Origin: Trichomonas vaginalis G3
Lineage: Eukaryota > Parabasalia > Trichomonadida > Trichomonadidae
Direction of reading: 5' to 3'
Length of the DNA: 64,000 bases
Assembly: GCF_026262505.1 (NCBI RefSeq)
Contig: NC_067206.1
Location: forward strand, 20,915,319 to 20,979,318
Below, in pieces: positions 50,245-60,500 of the stretch. The position numbers and the translations under genes were made by a program. Position 1 is the first letter of the stretch. The number at the start of each line of letters is the position of its first letter. Under the pieces are notes generated by a model that saw nothing but the letters and a program-made list of their open reading frames with translations, was not told the DNA's origin and searched no databases.

Positions 50245-51381
50245 AAAATATACTATGATTTATATTTCATTGTATAATAAAGTCGAGAAGGGAGTCCTAA
50301 CCTTAAGAAAGGGCTCTCTTCTCGACTTTCTGCTGCAATCTCACTCGAATTGCGCGTATATACTGCTTCTTTCATTAGAAGTAGTATATACGCGCAACAA
50401 TATGCCATGGCAAGTGCACTTGTCGCCACTTTTAATGTTTCTCAAATGCAATGCGGGAAGGAGTGGCAATATAGTACTTGGGTAGTTGTGGAGTTATGTG
50501 TTAGGAGAGGGAACAGGACAAATTTGCCACACGGCACTTTTTTTTAAAAAAAATTAATGGAGCGGAGCGATACTCTGCTGCAGGAGCCCCAAGGCTCCCA
50601 ATCATTACGAAAGGGAGCCTCAGGGCTCCTGAGAATCCATCAGCAGAGGCCTTTTCATTTGGCCTCTGCTGATCAAAGATTCGGCGAAGCCATTCTTCGT
50701 CTCAGGAGCCCCAAGGCTCCCAATCATTACGAAAGGGAGCCTCAGGGCTCCTGAGAATCCATCAGCAGAGGCCTTTTCATTTGGCCTCTGCTGATCAAAG
50801 ATTCGGCGAAGCCATTCTTCGTCTCAGGAGCCCCAAGGCTCCCAATCATTACGAAAGGGAGCCTCAGGGCTCCTGAGAATCCATCAGTAGAGGCCTTTTC
50901 ATTTGGCCTCTGCTGATCAAAGATTCGGCGAAGCCATTCTTCGTCTCAGGAGCCCCAAGGCTCCCAATCATTACGAAAGGGAGCCTCAGGGCTCCTGAGA
51001 AACCTCTTTGAGAAGGTTTTCTTTAAGAAAACCTTCTCAAAGATGATTGTCAGCATTCACTCAAAATCTACCAAGAGTTTCAAAGTTTCAAATCTATCTG
51101 AAATGAAGCTTTGAATCTCTTGTATATCTAATTGTAGAGGTACCTTTTCAAAATGTCTTCTATTGATTAAATTTAATCAGTAAAAGTCATTTTGAAAAGG
51201 TACATCTCTATAATTGCTATTGAGCATTCACTCTTGGAACCTTGGAGCTCTTGTGTAGTGCATGAAAACTCCAAGATTCTAGAATAAAACATATATCATA
51301 GACATAATTTCTTCAAATATAATTTAAGGTTATTTTTTAAAAAATTAGAACAGCGTAATTTAAGGTTATTGAAAAGTGACA
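50233..51381. repeat. palindrome chain block (reverse array, copy 2)
   Basis: Four copies of the first 122-bp hairpin, bounded by TGAAAAGTGACA at 50,233 and 51,370. Confidence 0.8.
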
Positions 51382-51386
51382 CTTGA

Positions 51387-51749
51387 CAAATTTATCCCGC
51401 ACTCTTCAAAAATAAGGAAATTTTGATAAATATCCTCATCGCTATTATCATAAAAGATTCAATATCCCTTTCGATATTTAATGACAAATTTGAAAAGGTG
51501 TTTGAAATTCTTTCGGATTTTGTTGAATTTAACCCAAAATTTATTATTAATTGTTTACAAGAAATTTTATTTAACTCTTCTTGTAAAGAAAACTTTGCCA
51601 ATATTTTGAATGCATTTGAAAATTCCGAGCTTAGAATATATTTGGATGAATGCGAAGATGAAATCGATCCTGAAATTTTTGACTCTCTCAAAAATATGTA
51701 TTCAATTTTAAATGAATCTAATTTCTGCCAGCCTCATAATGATCTATGA
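51387..51749 (+). CDS. ARM/HEAT-like fragment with a new C-terminus at the array edge
   Basis: Same protein as the other copies up to SILNESN. Then the sequence leaves the array at about 51,720 and the frame continues into foreign DNA as FCQPHNDL and a stop. The last eight residues are therefore a junction product. Confidence 0.45.
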   Translation, partial: QIYPALFKNKEILINILIAIIIKDSISLSIFNDKFEKVFEILSDFVEFNPKFIINCLQEILFNSSCKENFANILNAFENSELRIYLDECEDEIDPEIFDSLKNMYSILNESNFCQPHNDL

Positions 51750-52134
51750 CACAATGGAAAACTAAAACTAACAATCCATTTTCAAACCCATTATACTTAC
51801 TAATAAAATTTCTTTATTGTGACACTTTCTCCGGTTTAAGGACTCTCTCATATTCTATCTTGTCATTATATACTCATAGTCATGTATTCCTCTAACATCT
51901 CATAACGGTTTCCAACACTTTTATCGGATGTAAAGTAAAAGCATGGATGGTTATGTTATGTAGTCTAAAGTTTCTAAAGAGTCTCTCAAAGTCCAGTCTA
52001 CTTGGTATTGAAAATCCATGTGTTATAGACGGCGGTCCCACTATAAAGAAAACATTTTCCTTGTCTTTATATTTTTCTCATACAACTCTGTCCAATGACA
52101 TCTTACAAACTTCTATACTCTTCTATGATATTTT

Positions 52135-52476
52135 TTATGTCCTCTTTGAAAACATTTGTATTGTTAAGATATAAAACTTTTGACATAAGTGTTTAATGTC
52201 ATGAACTCTTATAGCACCACTATATAATAGTCTAGCAGATATACTATTCCAGTCTATATATTCTGCTTTTTTCAAAACCTCTCTCACAATATTTTTCTTA
52301 TCTAATGGTATACGTTCCATCTTACCTATAGGTATCTTTCTTTTAACTCTTTCAATATATTTGTTGTGTCTGGAATATTTTGAGACGGTCCATATAGTTG
52401 TCGAAGTCATTGCATAATAGGATTCGGTTATGAGTCTGGGAATATTGTATGCACAAATGGGATTATAGAATTCCAC
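52135..52476 (-). CDS. unidentified basic protein, probably partial
   Basis: 113 codons on the - strand, basic (VKRKIPIGKMERIPLDKKNI), with an AEYIDWNSISARLLYSGAIR segment towards the end. The frame seems to begin earlier: upstream sequence in another frame gives RELRNYRMV, and the right copy gives RELKKLPNGLTFV. The start is therefore uncertain and at least one frameshift is likely. I recognise no family. Confidence 0.4.
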   Translation of the reverse strand: MEFYNPICAYNIPRLITESYYAMTSTTIWTVSKYSRHNKYIERVKRKIPIGKMERIPLDKKNIVREVLKKAEYIDWNSISARLLYSGAIRVHDIKHLCQKFYILTIQMFSKRT

Positions 52477-52620
52477 CGAACAAATCTACAAATGTTAGAC
52501 CATTCGGTAGTTTCTAAGTTCTCTCAATATAATATCTTTACATCTACTCTTATTTCCAAAGAACGGTAACGGTTGGTTTTGTAAAATTCATTTATTATAA
52601 TATAATAAAAATGTTTTTAC

Positions 52621-52643
52621 CCGAAAGTGACAGAAAAGTGACA
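52621..52643 (+). repeat. tandem AAAGTGACA pair
   Basis: AAAGTGACA at 52,624 and AAAAGTGACA at 52,634, ten bases apart. The pair also closes the right copy of the direct repeat (63,916 and 63,927). The same core forms the inner half of the transposon ends (13-22). Confidence 0.7.
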
Positions 52644-52689
52644 AAACATGAAACATATATAATTTGTGAAAGCGACACAAAAAGTGTGC

Positions 52690-52792
52690 ACGGCTGGTCG
52701 GCTGGGGTCGGTCCTCCTCTTGGTCTTGGCAAAATCTTAGGGCTAGAAGGGGCGCAGCCTCGGAAGCCCACTACTTTTTTTTTTTTTTTTTT
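52690..52792 (+). ncRNA. GC-rich segment ending in an 18-T run; possible small RNA
   Basis: About 85 bases of G/C/T-rich sequence (GGCTGGTCGGCTGGGGTCGG and GGGGCGCAGCCTCGGAAGCC) followed by T18 at 52,775-52,792. A GC-rich transcript closing with a T run is what a polymerase III gene looks like. I see no clear A/B boxes and no tRNA shape, and the frame through it codes only a low-complexity F-run. It lies just outside the left direct repeat and is not present at the right one within the window. Confidence 0.2.
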
Positions 52793-53540
52793 ATCTGATT
52801 TTTTTGATTTTGAAAAAAATTTGGAGAGAAGAACTCTTCGTTTTTGAATTTTGTCACGATGGTTTTAAGTATATTAGAACATGTATTGATATTACTGATT
52901 TTTGGTATTATTTTGGAGAAAATTTGGCTTCTTGTTAAAGAAGTGTGTTGATACGATAATTGTAGTTTGTTGGGAGACGGTTTGTTGTGGAGTGATAGAA
53001 TATATTGAGTGTTAATTGTAGGTGTTTGTAAGATTGAGTTTGAATAAAACTTCTAATTTTGGACAAAAAAGCAATTTGGAAAGAAGAAAATTCAAAATCG
53101 CGATTTTAGACTGCCCCTTCCACTTCTCGGGCAGCCGTTCTACATACCTCAGGAAGGCGACATGCCAACCATACTGTAAAACAATCTCATTTTCAACTTC
53201 ACTTTTTTTATGTTTTACTTCACACTCCTACTCAACAGGTTTGTGTACAACTATTTTCAACTGTGAAACCTGTATTGACCCGTCTTCCGTAAATTGCAAG
53301 TTGGTCAATACACAGTTTATTGGTGGCATAAAAGAATGGGAATGTTATCTGACCATCTGTTGTTGCGCTCGAGAGAGATCTTAAATTTCAGAGCCACCTC
53401 CCCCAAAGAACTCCAACACCAACACTCAAGTAGCCCAAAGACTTCATTGTGAAGTAAAGAAGCCTTCTGGTAAAGTTCTATAGCCATGATACATGAGCAC
53501 GCTTGATAAAAAACTTTTTCATTTTTTTGAATGAAAGCAA
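52793..53540 (+). other. weakly coding stretch, no gene assigned
   Basis: T-rich and GT-rich start; then a 120-codon open frame (53,022-53,384) on the + strand with a central run of Ser/Thr/Cys. It has no family signature and a composition that would arise by chance in T-rich DNA. No function is claimed. Confidence 0.2.
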
Positions 53541-53559
53541 AGTCCTAAATTCGTCCCAC

Positions 53560-53774
53560 ACCAAACTTCAATGGACCGATTTGAAGAGTTGTTCCAAGCT
53601 ATTGGTTGAAGGGTTGAGAACGACATAGACGGCGAACTTGAAGAGAGCTCAAACCACAATTGCAACCAAAATTGCAGAAGTCAAGGAACAAAAATAGCTT
53701 CCCACTTAAAAGCTACCAAAGCTTTACTCTTGCCTCAAAATGGATACTTACCTTTAGAAGTAAAGAGTGAATAA
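53560..53774 (+). pseudogene. coding fragment, unidentified
   Basis: Two joined frames read SMDRFEELFQAIG and then VENDIDGELEE...KATKALLLPQNGYLPLEVKSE, the second open for about 61 codons to the TAA at 53,772-53,774. The regular amino-acid make-up argues for real coding sequence broken by a one-base shift near 53,605. No family recognised. Confidence 0.35.
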
Positions 53775-53911
53775 GACAATTGAAAATTAAAACGTCTAAA
53801 CTTACGAAGCTATACTCCAAAAATTAGCAGAAATGAGAAGACTTTACCAGAGCTACTTACATGTAAGGACTTACCTCATGCAGTCCGACCAAAGATGAAA
53901 TTTTACTGACA

Positions 53912-54299
53912 TTGTCCCAATTTTTGTCCGAAAGTCAGCCTCAAAAATGTTTCGAAACTGCTCCCAACATAATCCAGAATATGAACGTTTGCCTTGAACT
54001 CTCCGCAATCTCAAAAAAACGTTTTTTGTTCTTCAGGTTCGGAAAACTATTTTATCGGAAGAGACAACAAAAACGTTCAGAAGAAGAACAAGATATTATT
54101 TTAAACTTGTTTGTATGACTTAAACCGTCATAAACAAGCTTTTGAAGTAAAACCGTCATTCTCAAACCACTCATTTTTCGATTCCGAACAAAATCGCACA
54201 ACAAGCCACCCAGAAATCACAAACTTAACGCGCCCACGACTGCTCGCCATTCATCATGTTGCCAGGACAAACGCGCCCAGTTTCAAATTCAAATTTTGA
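53912..54299 (+). other. two overlapping short open frames, unidentified
   Basis: Frames of 68 and 62 codons meet at 54,111-54,118. The second has an acidic and polar composition (HSFFDSEQNRTTSHPEITN). They may be one gene with a frameshift, possibly continuous with the fragment at 53,560-53,774. No family recognised. Confidence 0.25.
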
Positions 54300-54578
54300 A
54301 TTTTGAAAGCCTCATACGTGGACAAACCACCGTTTAAGACCTCTCCAAAGGTAGTCTTATGAAGAGATGAAGGACTTAAAGGTGAGTTCCTCATGAACCA
54401 AGCTTCAATGAAAAAAGTCCCTTGAACGATTTGACGGAAAACCTTGCGCATTACGCGAGAGAGAACCGAGACCTGCCAAGACTCATCTAACCGTTTCTGC
54501 GAAGAGCATAGACGCAATCTGGGAACGCGTACTCGCGAAAGCGACAGAACCTCCAACACCGCTAATTCTAACACAGAA

Positions 54579-54662
54579 TGAAGAAGGAATGTCGAGAAGG
54601 AGAGAAACACGAAGAAAGAGGAAGAGAAGAAGAGGAAGAAGAGAAACACGAAGAAGAGCGAA
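54579..54662 (+). repeat. polypurine tract with internal duplication
   Basis: About 80 bases almost entirely A and G, containing AGAGAAACACGAAGA twice about 40 bases apart. Read as protein it gives either a glutamate-rich or an arginine-rich stretch, both open, so the coding frame cannot be chosen. The opposite strand reads as a phenylalanine-rich shadow. Confidence 0.6.
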
Positions 54663-54680
54663 GTTTGGGCCAAACCCCTG

Positions 54681-54920
54681 TTGCCGATGACAGTTTATAA
54701 AATTCCCAACCCTACCCATACAAAATCCGCAACAAGGAAGAACAGGCAAGGCGTTTCTTTACCCCAGTCCCCAACAAACTTGGACACCTTGAACCTTAAC
54801 CTTCGGAATCGCGGTTCAATTTCAATGGGCCAAGCTTGGTCGCAATTCAAATGGGTTCCAAATCCCAGGCAAGAAGACGAAAGGTCAGACACATTGACGG
54901 TGACAAGCTCAACAACGTAA
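54681..54920 (+). CDS. unidentified short open frame
   Basis: 79 codons, polar, with N-rich segments (LDTLNLNLRNRGSIS). No signal, membrane segment or motif. It could be the downstream part of the gene suggested at 53.5-54.6 kb. Confidence 0.25.
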   Translation: MPMTVYKIPNPTHTKSATRKNRQGVSLPQSPTNLDTLNLNLRNRGSISMGQAWSQFKWVPNPRQEDERSDTLTVTSSTT

Positions 54921-55013
54921 GGAGAACCTCGCAGTGTTTCTAAGCAGTAAAAAAATTTTATTTTAGGGAAACCCCGAGTAAATTAATTTTTTAGTTGCGT
55001 AAGCGGCTGTAAA

Positions 55014-55440
55014 TTAAGGATAATTTGGGACAAAAGTAGTTCCGCTGACCTCGGGAATTGGACTCTTTCCGTCATTCCCATTGCGTAGAGAGGTCGTCCC
55101 AAGGAGTGGTAGAAATTGCCCATTCAAGGACGATTGTCCTCCCAGCATGTGAGATGTACTGCTCGTAAGAGTCTCATGACCTCTGCCTGCACCCAGAACA
55201 CCCTCTCCCTTGGGAAACGTAAAAGCTTCTTCGAAAGTCAGCTCGCAATTTGCGATTGGCTGCGCGGACCATCCGAAATGACACTTTTTGTCCGTTTGCG
55301 TCAATGTTCGTGTCTCGTGCCATAGTCGACGAAAAATACATCAATACAAACAGGTTATATATGAGTTTGAGACCAAGAATGGGTGTACTCACCTGCCGAT
55401 CAAAGACTCCGAGGGCGACCATGAAATTAACGGAAATTAG
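55014..55440 (-). pseudogene. reverse-strand coding fragments, unidentified
   Basis: Two overlapping - strand frames of 96 and 82 codons. The downstream one is Gly/Ser/Thr-rich (HETLTSSTSHMLGGQSSLNG), the upstream one basic (RMVRAANRKLRADFRRS). They look like one gene broken by frameshift, continuing the reverse-strand run of fragments up to 58 kb. Confidence 0.3.
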
Positions 55441-55481
55441 CTAGGAAGGAATATAAAAATTTTTTAGTTCCATGCAATGTT

Positions 55482-56360
55482 TTATTTCTGTGCCGTCTTC
55501 AAGTATGCCCCAGTACTTACGCTTGCGAGAGGACCATGAACTTCGTGAAAATTTTGTCCAATTTGAATTGACCCATCTTTCACCGACCATCCCATTTCAA
55601 TGAGTTGTTGTAATCCTTCTTCGTTCTCATGAGTGCCGTCAATGTTCTCATAGTAAACCTTCACTTTGGAATTTGACTTCGGAGAAGAATTTGTTGTGTA
55701 GTGTCAAGGACTGGCCTTTGCGAACTGAGGGTAAGACCAATGTTCGACAAATAGGTTTTAATGTGGTTACTAAGCCACTTTGACCTTGAGTGGAAGTCGT
55801 TACTTCAAACAAAAGGGGGAGAACCTTCAACAAAGTTTGTCGACCTCTCATAATGTTTACTCTTCATTCTTGAAGGTATCTTAATGCGAATATCCCCATG
55901 TCGAATTCATAAGCAATTTTGAGTGTTCATTGCAAGTTGGGTTTGAAGCTTTCCTAATATCATAAACAGTTGTGTATGACTTTCCAAAACTGTATAGTCC
56001 TTCCTGGGACTCACCATCTTCGTTTGGTTCCAAGTCGAATATTATTGGACGAACCCTCATGTATGCAGCGTTAAGTCGACATAGTAATCTTTTCGTTTGA
56101 GTCGAACTTGTCGCAACCAATGGGCCAGTCGTGCGAAATTCAATGTGACGTCTTCTTATCTTCTGAGAAACTTCGCCTTGCTATCTCATAAACATCGTCG
56201 AAAGCAACCTGTTCATATAAAACCTTCTGACCTAACTCCGATGCTCTCCAATACAATTTGACAGTCAATTGGATGTCATCAATGGAAGTTTGTTTATAGC
56301 ATCTTGAAGTTCTTGCCAACCTCATTGGAATTCTTCTGTTCAGGTGGTATCCGAACAATC
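55482..56360 (-). pseudogene. frameshifted gene with a possible family-B DNA polymerase palm remnant
   Basis: The - strand fragments in order read LYWRASELGQKVLYEQVAF (about 56,250), RLNAAYMRVRPIIFDLEPNE, then EHSKLLMNSTWGYS at 55,890-55,920, and about 87 codons further YYENIDGTHENEEGLQQLIE (about 55,650) and IGQNFHEVHG. K-x3-NS-x-[YW]-G is the motif B pattern of family-B polymerases. A Y.D.D-like turn at the right distance and a G.x.H.-type block after it are the next expected parts, as in Polinton/Maverick polymerases. Against this, the first Asp of motif C reads as Asn and motif A is not seen. Several frameshifts interrupt it. Confidence 0.3.
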
Positions 56361-56502
56361 CAACTCCCTTTTGGAAACAGTTACTTCTTTTTGCTATAAC
56401 TTTGTCTGGAACAACTTTTGCGGGGGGGGGTTTTGGTTTTTTTTTTTCTTGGTAACAAATGAAAAGAAATTTGGTTTCGTCTTTTTGCGTACAAAAGTTC
56501 TG

Positions 56503-57309
56503 TCAGCCTTGTATCATCTGGAATTGTTCCAACAAACCTTTCTCTAAAAGAATGTTTACAGCTTCTACAATGTTGCACTTGACCTTTCCCGAACCAATGG
56601 GTTGTGTTAAGGACTTTCGTTCAAACATGAAAGTGGTTGGAACAAATACAATCTTCAACCATGCGTAATTTGAACAACAACATAGCTCGTCGTGTGAAGA
56701 ACCTTTCTCAGTCGGAATGTTAACTCGGATAATTGACATATTGCCAACGGTTGCAATTTTTTGCCAAATTGAAACCGCTGAGAATGTAACCTTGTCTTCA
56801 CAACATGACTCAAGATTACTTCATCTTCTCTTCTGTAAACAAGACCAGAGAAGTTCCTGAGACATGAAGAATACAAGGTTCATTGACAATATGTTGCAAA
56901 TTGAATTGTAAAATTCCATTACCTTGTCAAGTCAATGTCAGACTTATTTTATGAACGAAGTATCCAGCATGTTGTCTGACTGCTTGAGGGTTAGGTTCAT
57001 ACCATTCAAATTTTTACACTTTCGCAATTCCTTCAATTGCATTCAAAATGTCTGAGTCGCGAGTCAAAACCATTTGGTCTCTCTTTTGTAGTCTTGAAAG
57101 CTTCAAGAAGTTGTGCAGCTGTTGTGACATTGCCATGTGCATAAGTAAATGCTCGACCGTCCAAATTTTACGGTTAGGCTGAGATTGGTATCCTTTCTTA
57201 TTTTCCGTCTTGATATGCACAAGTACTCCCAATGAAGCCTTCTTTGTTCTTTCCTTCGTCAAAGTTTACTGTTAAAGGTTCGACCAGAGTAATTTGACTC
57301 TAAACTTCA
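56503..57309 (-). pseudogene. reverse-strand coding fragments, unidentified
   Basis: Successive - strand frames: PIGSGKVKCNIVEAVNILLE (56,503-56,739), a basic 73-codon frame (56,655-56,876) and an 82-codon frame (57,014-57,262) with LTRDSDILNAIEGIAKV. Frames overlap by tens of bases, as expected from a single gene with one-base errors. A G9/T13 homopolymer at about 56,420-56,450 shows poor base quality here. Confidence 0.3.
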
Positions 57310-58050
57310 CTGTACTTTCATATGAGCAATCTGTTCGTTCCAATGGGAGCAATGTTTGTCCTTCACCTTTTCCTTTTTTCTTCCATCAGAAGGATGCAAT
57401 GTGGCGTCATTTTCCAATAGGAATCTGGCCAAAGCCGTCGTGTCCTTCAACTTGCCGGTTCACTAACATGAAAAGGCATGTCCATAAGACGTGCTTCTTC
57501 TAACCTCTCTAGTCTGTTGGATAATTGGGCGCGCGCTGTTTCCAAATCCAGTTTCGTAGCGATGAACCAGACAATTTGTCATAGACTTTTTATGGGTCTT
57601 CCCTACCTATATTAAAAATTCTTCGAAACTTTCCAAACCATTATCTTTCGAACTCTGGCTTTTATTCATAGCAGATTTTCTATCCATTCTATATGGGGGG
57701 CATTTTTATAAAATAAAAAATTTTTTTTCTTACTTTACATAACCCGCCTGCTGCCAGAAGTCTTTGAACGAAACCCATAACCAGCTAAATGAAGCCGTTG
57801 ACTTGGTTAGTATTTGAAACTAACCTTTGGTTTTGTTTATCTTCAGTTTTTGGCTTCCCTTCTTTCGATTGGTTTTTCGGTCACTTTTCGGTTCCTCTGA
57901 CTTACCTCAACCTGCCAGGAACAGTGTGTCGCAACATCTGCATAAATATCATATGCCATTTGTTTTTGTTTTCCTTTCAACTTTTTGTGTTTGTTGTAAA
58001 GTTTAGAATATTTCGACTCTAAGTCAAGAGATTTTCTATAATGAACTGTT
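57307..58050 (-). pseudogene. reverse-strand coding fragments with coiled-coil-like segments
   Basis: 57,307-57,480 reads LKDTTALARFLLENDATLHP and on to HMKVQ-stop. About 57,500-57,560 reads LETARAQLSNRLERLEEARL. 57,843-58,050 reads SLDLESKYSKLYNKHKKLKG. The heptad-like Leu spacing and charge suggest a helical, coiled-coil protein. No family recognised. The forward open frame at 57,789-58,022 is an aromatic-rich shadow. Confidence 0.35.
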
Positions 58051-58980
58051 GGTCAGTGAAGTAAACTTTCCATCTTGTTTCTCGAAAAGCTCTTCAGGAC
58101 TTCAATATTTTATTTGTGAGAGTCTGTTTCTCTTTTAAACTAGCCGTTCCATTCTATTGAAAAGCTGACTTCAATATAGTTAGGCGTTTGTATTTCCAGG
58201 ACCTGGCACTTTCTATTATTTGAATTTTATCTTCATCTGTAAGTTCTTTGACAGGTTTTGACAATGCGTTCTGAACTTTTTGTTTGTGCGGTGTCAAATC
58301 TACTCGATTACTCACGTTCTTCGGTCATTTCATCTCAGTAAAAAAATTTTAGTTGGTTTGTTTTCAACTGTTGTGGTGCTTTTTTAACTTCGTCTAAAAA
58401 CATTCTTGAAGTATAGGGTAGGAACTTGGAACAAACACGTTGTGTAACTGCTGGAAGTCGACAAATCCATCTTTGAACCCATTTGTCTCAATGCTGTATT
58501 GTTCATTTCATCCTAGTAAAAATTTTACCATCCACGTTGAGGCGGTTGAGGTTGGTTATGTTTTACCCACTGTTGTGCATGTGGTTATATCCTCTGTTAA
58601 AGAATCTTTCACCTTGGTCCCATATAGTTCCTGCTTGGATTATAGTAGTTCATATGCTTTGTTATAATATTTCCTGCTTGTCTTCCTACATTGTCCAATC
58701 CATCCTTGAACTTTTTCCTTCTTTCAAGGATTTGGAATAAATTTGCTGCATCTCGTTGCTACCATCCCAACCTTTCTGTACAGGTTGTATAATAGGTGTG
58801 CTTTCTCTTTAAGTATACCTAAATGTACTCAAAAAATCTTCCTTTCCAACTCCAAATACACCTCTTGGCTATTGTTTCCAACTGCGGGCAAAAATCTGGA
58901 ATTGCAACTTCCTGCTATGCGCCAAATAAACCCATTTCTTTATAGGGTAAAAAAAGACGAATCAAAACAAGGACCCCTAT
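58051..58980. other. no gene assigned
   Basis: T-rich sequence with open frames on the + strand (58,440-58,740 and 58,743-58,988) that overlap each other and have hydrophobic, T-derived composition. I cannot choose a strand. Confidence 0.25.
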
Positions 58981-58997
58981 GTTTCTAAGGCAACAAA

Positions 58998-59480
58998 TGA
59001 AGCCACTCATGATAAAAAATCTTGTAGTTCAACACCAAATGCTTGGTTCTTATGGATATCTTGGAAAACATTCCGAGGTATAGATAAGAAATTGGACCTC
59101 CATAACTGGCTAAAAGATTTGTCTGGGTCAAAAAACACAAGATACTGTGAAAGGCCATACCATATGGGCTCCAAAAATATTTTAGATGTGAAAAAACTGC
59201 TTTGACAATATTCGTGACCAAATTCCATCAACCAAAACTGACATCTGGACTGTGAAAGGGTCTTTCAAAATCAGACGATATTAAAAACTATCTCGTTCAA
59301 AAAATGTAAACCAATATTGCATTGTCGACCCCAACAACCATTCTGCTCTTGGTGTCATTGACAGTTGTATAAAAACATCTGTAAAAGGACATCTTAAACC
59401 CAAACCACAACAGGTAGGTAGGGTAGATGAAATTCATATTGACGACAAGTACAGACACCTTCTCCATGGCAAAAGATGAG
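58998..59480 (+). pseudogene. forward coding fragments, unidentified
   Basis: From 58,998 the + strand gives a chain of short frames that read like protein: MIKNLVVQHQMLGSYGYLGK, KDLSGSKNTRYCERPYHMGS, DNIRDQIPSTKTDIWTVKGS and then NQYCIVDPNNHSALGVIDSC leading to VGRVDEIHIDDKYRHLLHGK. Each step needs a one-base shift. Not recognised. The - strand frames of 74-78 codons over 58,985-59,231 are taken as shadows. Confidence 0.35.
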
Positions 59481-59659
59481 ACAAGTTTTTAAATATTTAC
59501 AATTAGCCGTAAACAAAAAGGTTTGAGGAAACCATTCCCCTGAAGAAAATGAAAAACAACCCTGACTTAGAAGAAAGACTATATATTTAAATAGTTAGTC
59601 AAAAGAGACAAAAACAAGAAAGAATGCCAGGCTTCAAAACATCAGAAGGTACAAAAGTT

Positions 59660-59957
59660 AAAAATAGAAATACCTAAACGCGACCATAATGAAAATACTA
59701 TGACCTATCTTGACAACAATGGACGGAACTCGCAATCCAGGTACTCGCATTCGTGTCGTAAAATAGGAACGAAAGTATACAAGAGAATATTATTGAAGTT
59801 TTAGGCAACACATGGCAAAATGTACACACTGCAAGCAAAGATAAACTACTGATTGTCAGACCTCGTTCAACTTGTCAAAGTTCAAGGTATACTTTCAAAG
59901 ACAGTTCCGAAACAAAATATAGGACAACTCCTGACGAATATGCTAAAGAAAGTTGAA
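59660..59957 (+). pseudogene. forward coding fragments, unidentified
   Basis: NENTMTYLDNNGRNSQSRYS is followed, after a one-base shift near 59,790, by ENIIEVLGNTWQNVHTASKD and DKLLIVRPRS up to a TGA at about 59,957. Good protein-like composition; no family recognised. It may continue the fragments at 58,998-59,480. Confidence 0.35.
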
Positions 59958-60059
59958 AACTGAACGAACTAAGCATTTCTATACCATGCGTAAACTGTTC
60001 ATGTAGGTGGCAATGTAGTCTTTTACTTGTCCCGTTTTGCGGATATATCCTGAAACGTT

Positions 60060-60500
60060 ATGTATATGGTTTTCCTCCTCCCTCAGTGTTACTCCAGTAA
60101 CAATCTATTAGCAAAACTTAACGTTTCTTTAACATCATATTCCTTTACTTTTGTCATTCCTGACCATCCCCAATATCATCTTATTGCCAAACTGCTTGAG
60201 ATGTACTTAAATCTACGTAATGACTGTGTTGCAGGTAAAATTTTTTCACCTGAAATCTGTATTTACTTCCACCTGTTTCCTTTGAAAAAGGGCAGTTTGC
60301 CCCAATACAAAAAGTCCGGCTACGTCGACTATTTGAGTCCAAGTTCAAAACCCAAGTACTACTTCTGGTCTGGTAGAGTTCATTGACGTATAAATAGAGC
60401 CTATAGATATAATGTTTGATAGTATTTCTGTCTTTAATGTCTTGAAGCTGCTGTTTTGTCTGCTCTTTTATATAACGTTTCTTCAAAGTCACTTTACGTC
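60060..60500. other. open frames on both strands, undecided
   Basis: A 108-codon + frame (60,060-60,386) and a 103-codon - frame (60,181-60,492) overlap. The - frame begins with a helical basic run (KKRYIKEQTKQQLQDIKDRN); the + frame has SGYVDYLSPSSKPKYYF near its end. I cannot decide which one is translated. Confidence 0.25.

Larger units (their letters stand above)
51755..52684. repeat. left copy of an ~0.9 kb direct repeat
   Basis: Matches 62,998-63,966 in the same orientation across its length, with many one-base indels. Shared landmarks include ACGGCGGTCC, AACATTT, GTCTTTATATTTT, GACCATTCGGTAGTTTCT and the closing pair of AAAGTGACA motifs. The copies are about 11.25 kb apart, so they flank or tandemly repeat the unit between. 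Confidence 0.75.

Noticed and set aside
52135-52476. Resemblance of the basic protein to LETM1-type membrane proteins
   Set aside because: Only a short hydrophobic segment in the right copy suggested it; no conserved LETM1 core positions could be aligned.
54254-54673. 139-codon reverse frame with a long Phe/Leu/Ser run resembling a membrane protein
   Set aside because: It is the complement of a polypurine tract, which gives Phe/Leu/Ser on the other strand automatically.
57270-57290. GGTTCGACC, tRNA T-loop-like or B-box-like
   Set aside because: The flanking five bases on each side do not pair and no acceptor or anticodon arm can be placed around it.
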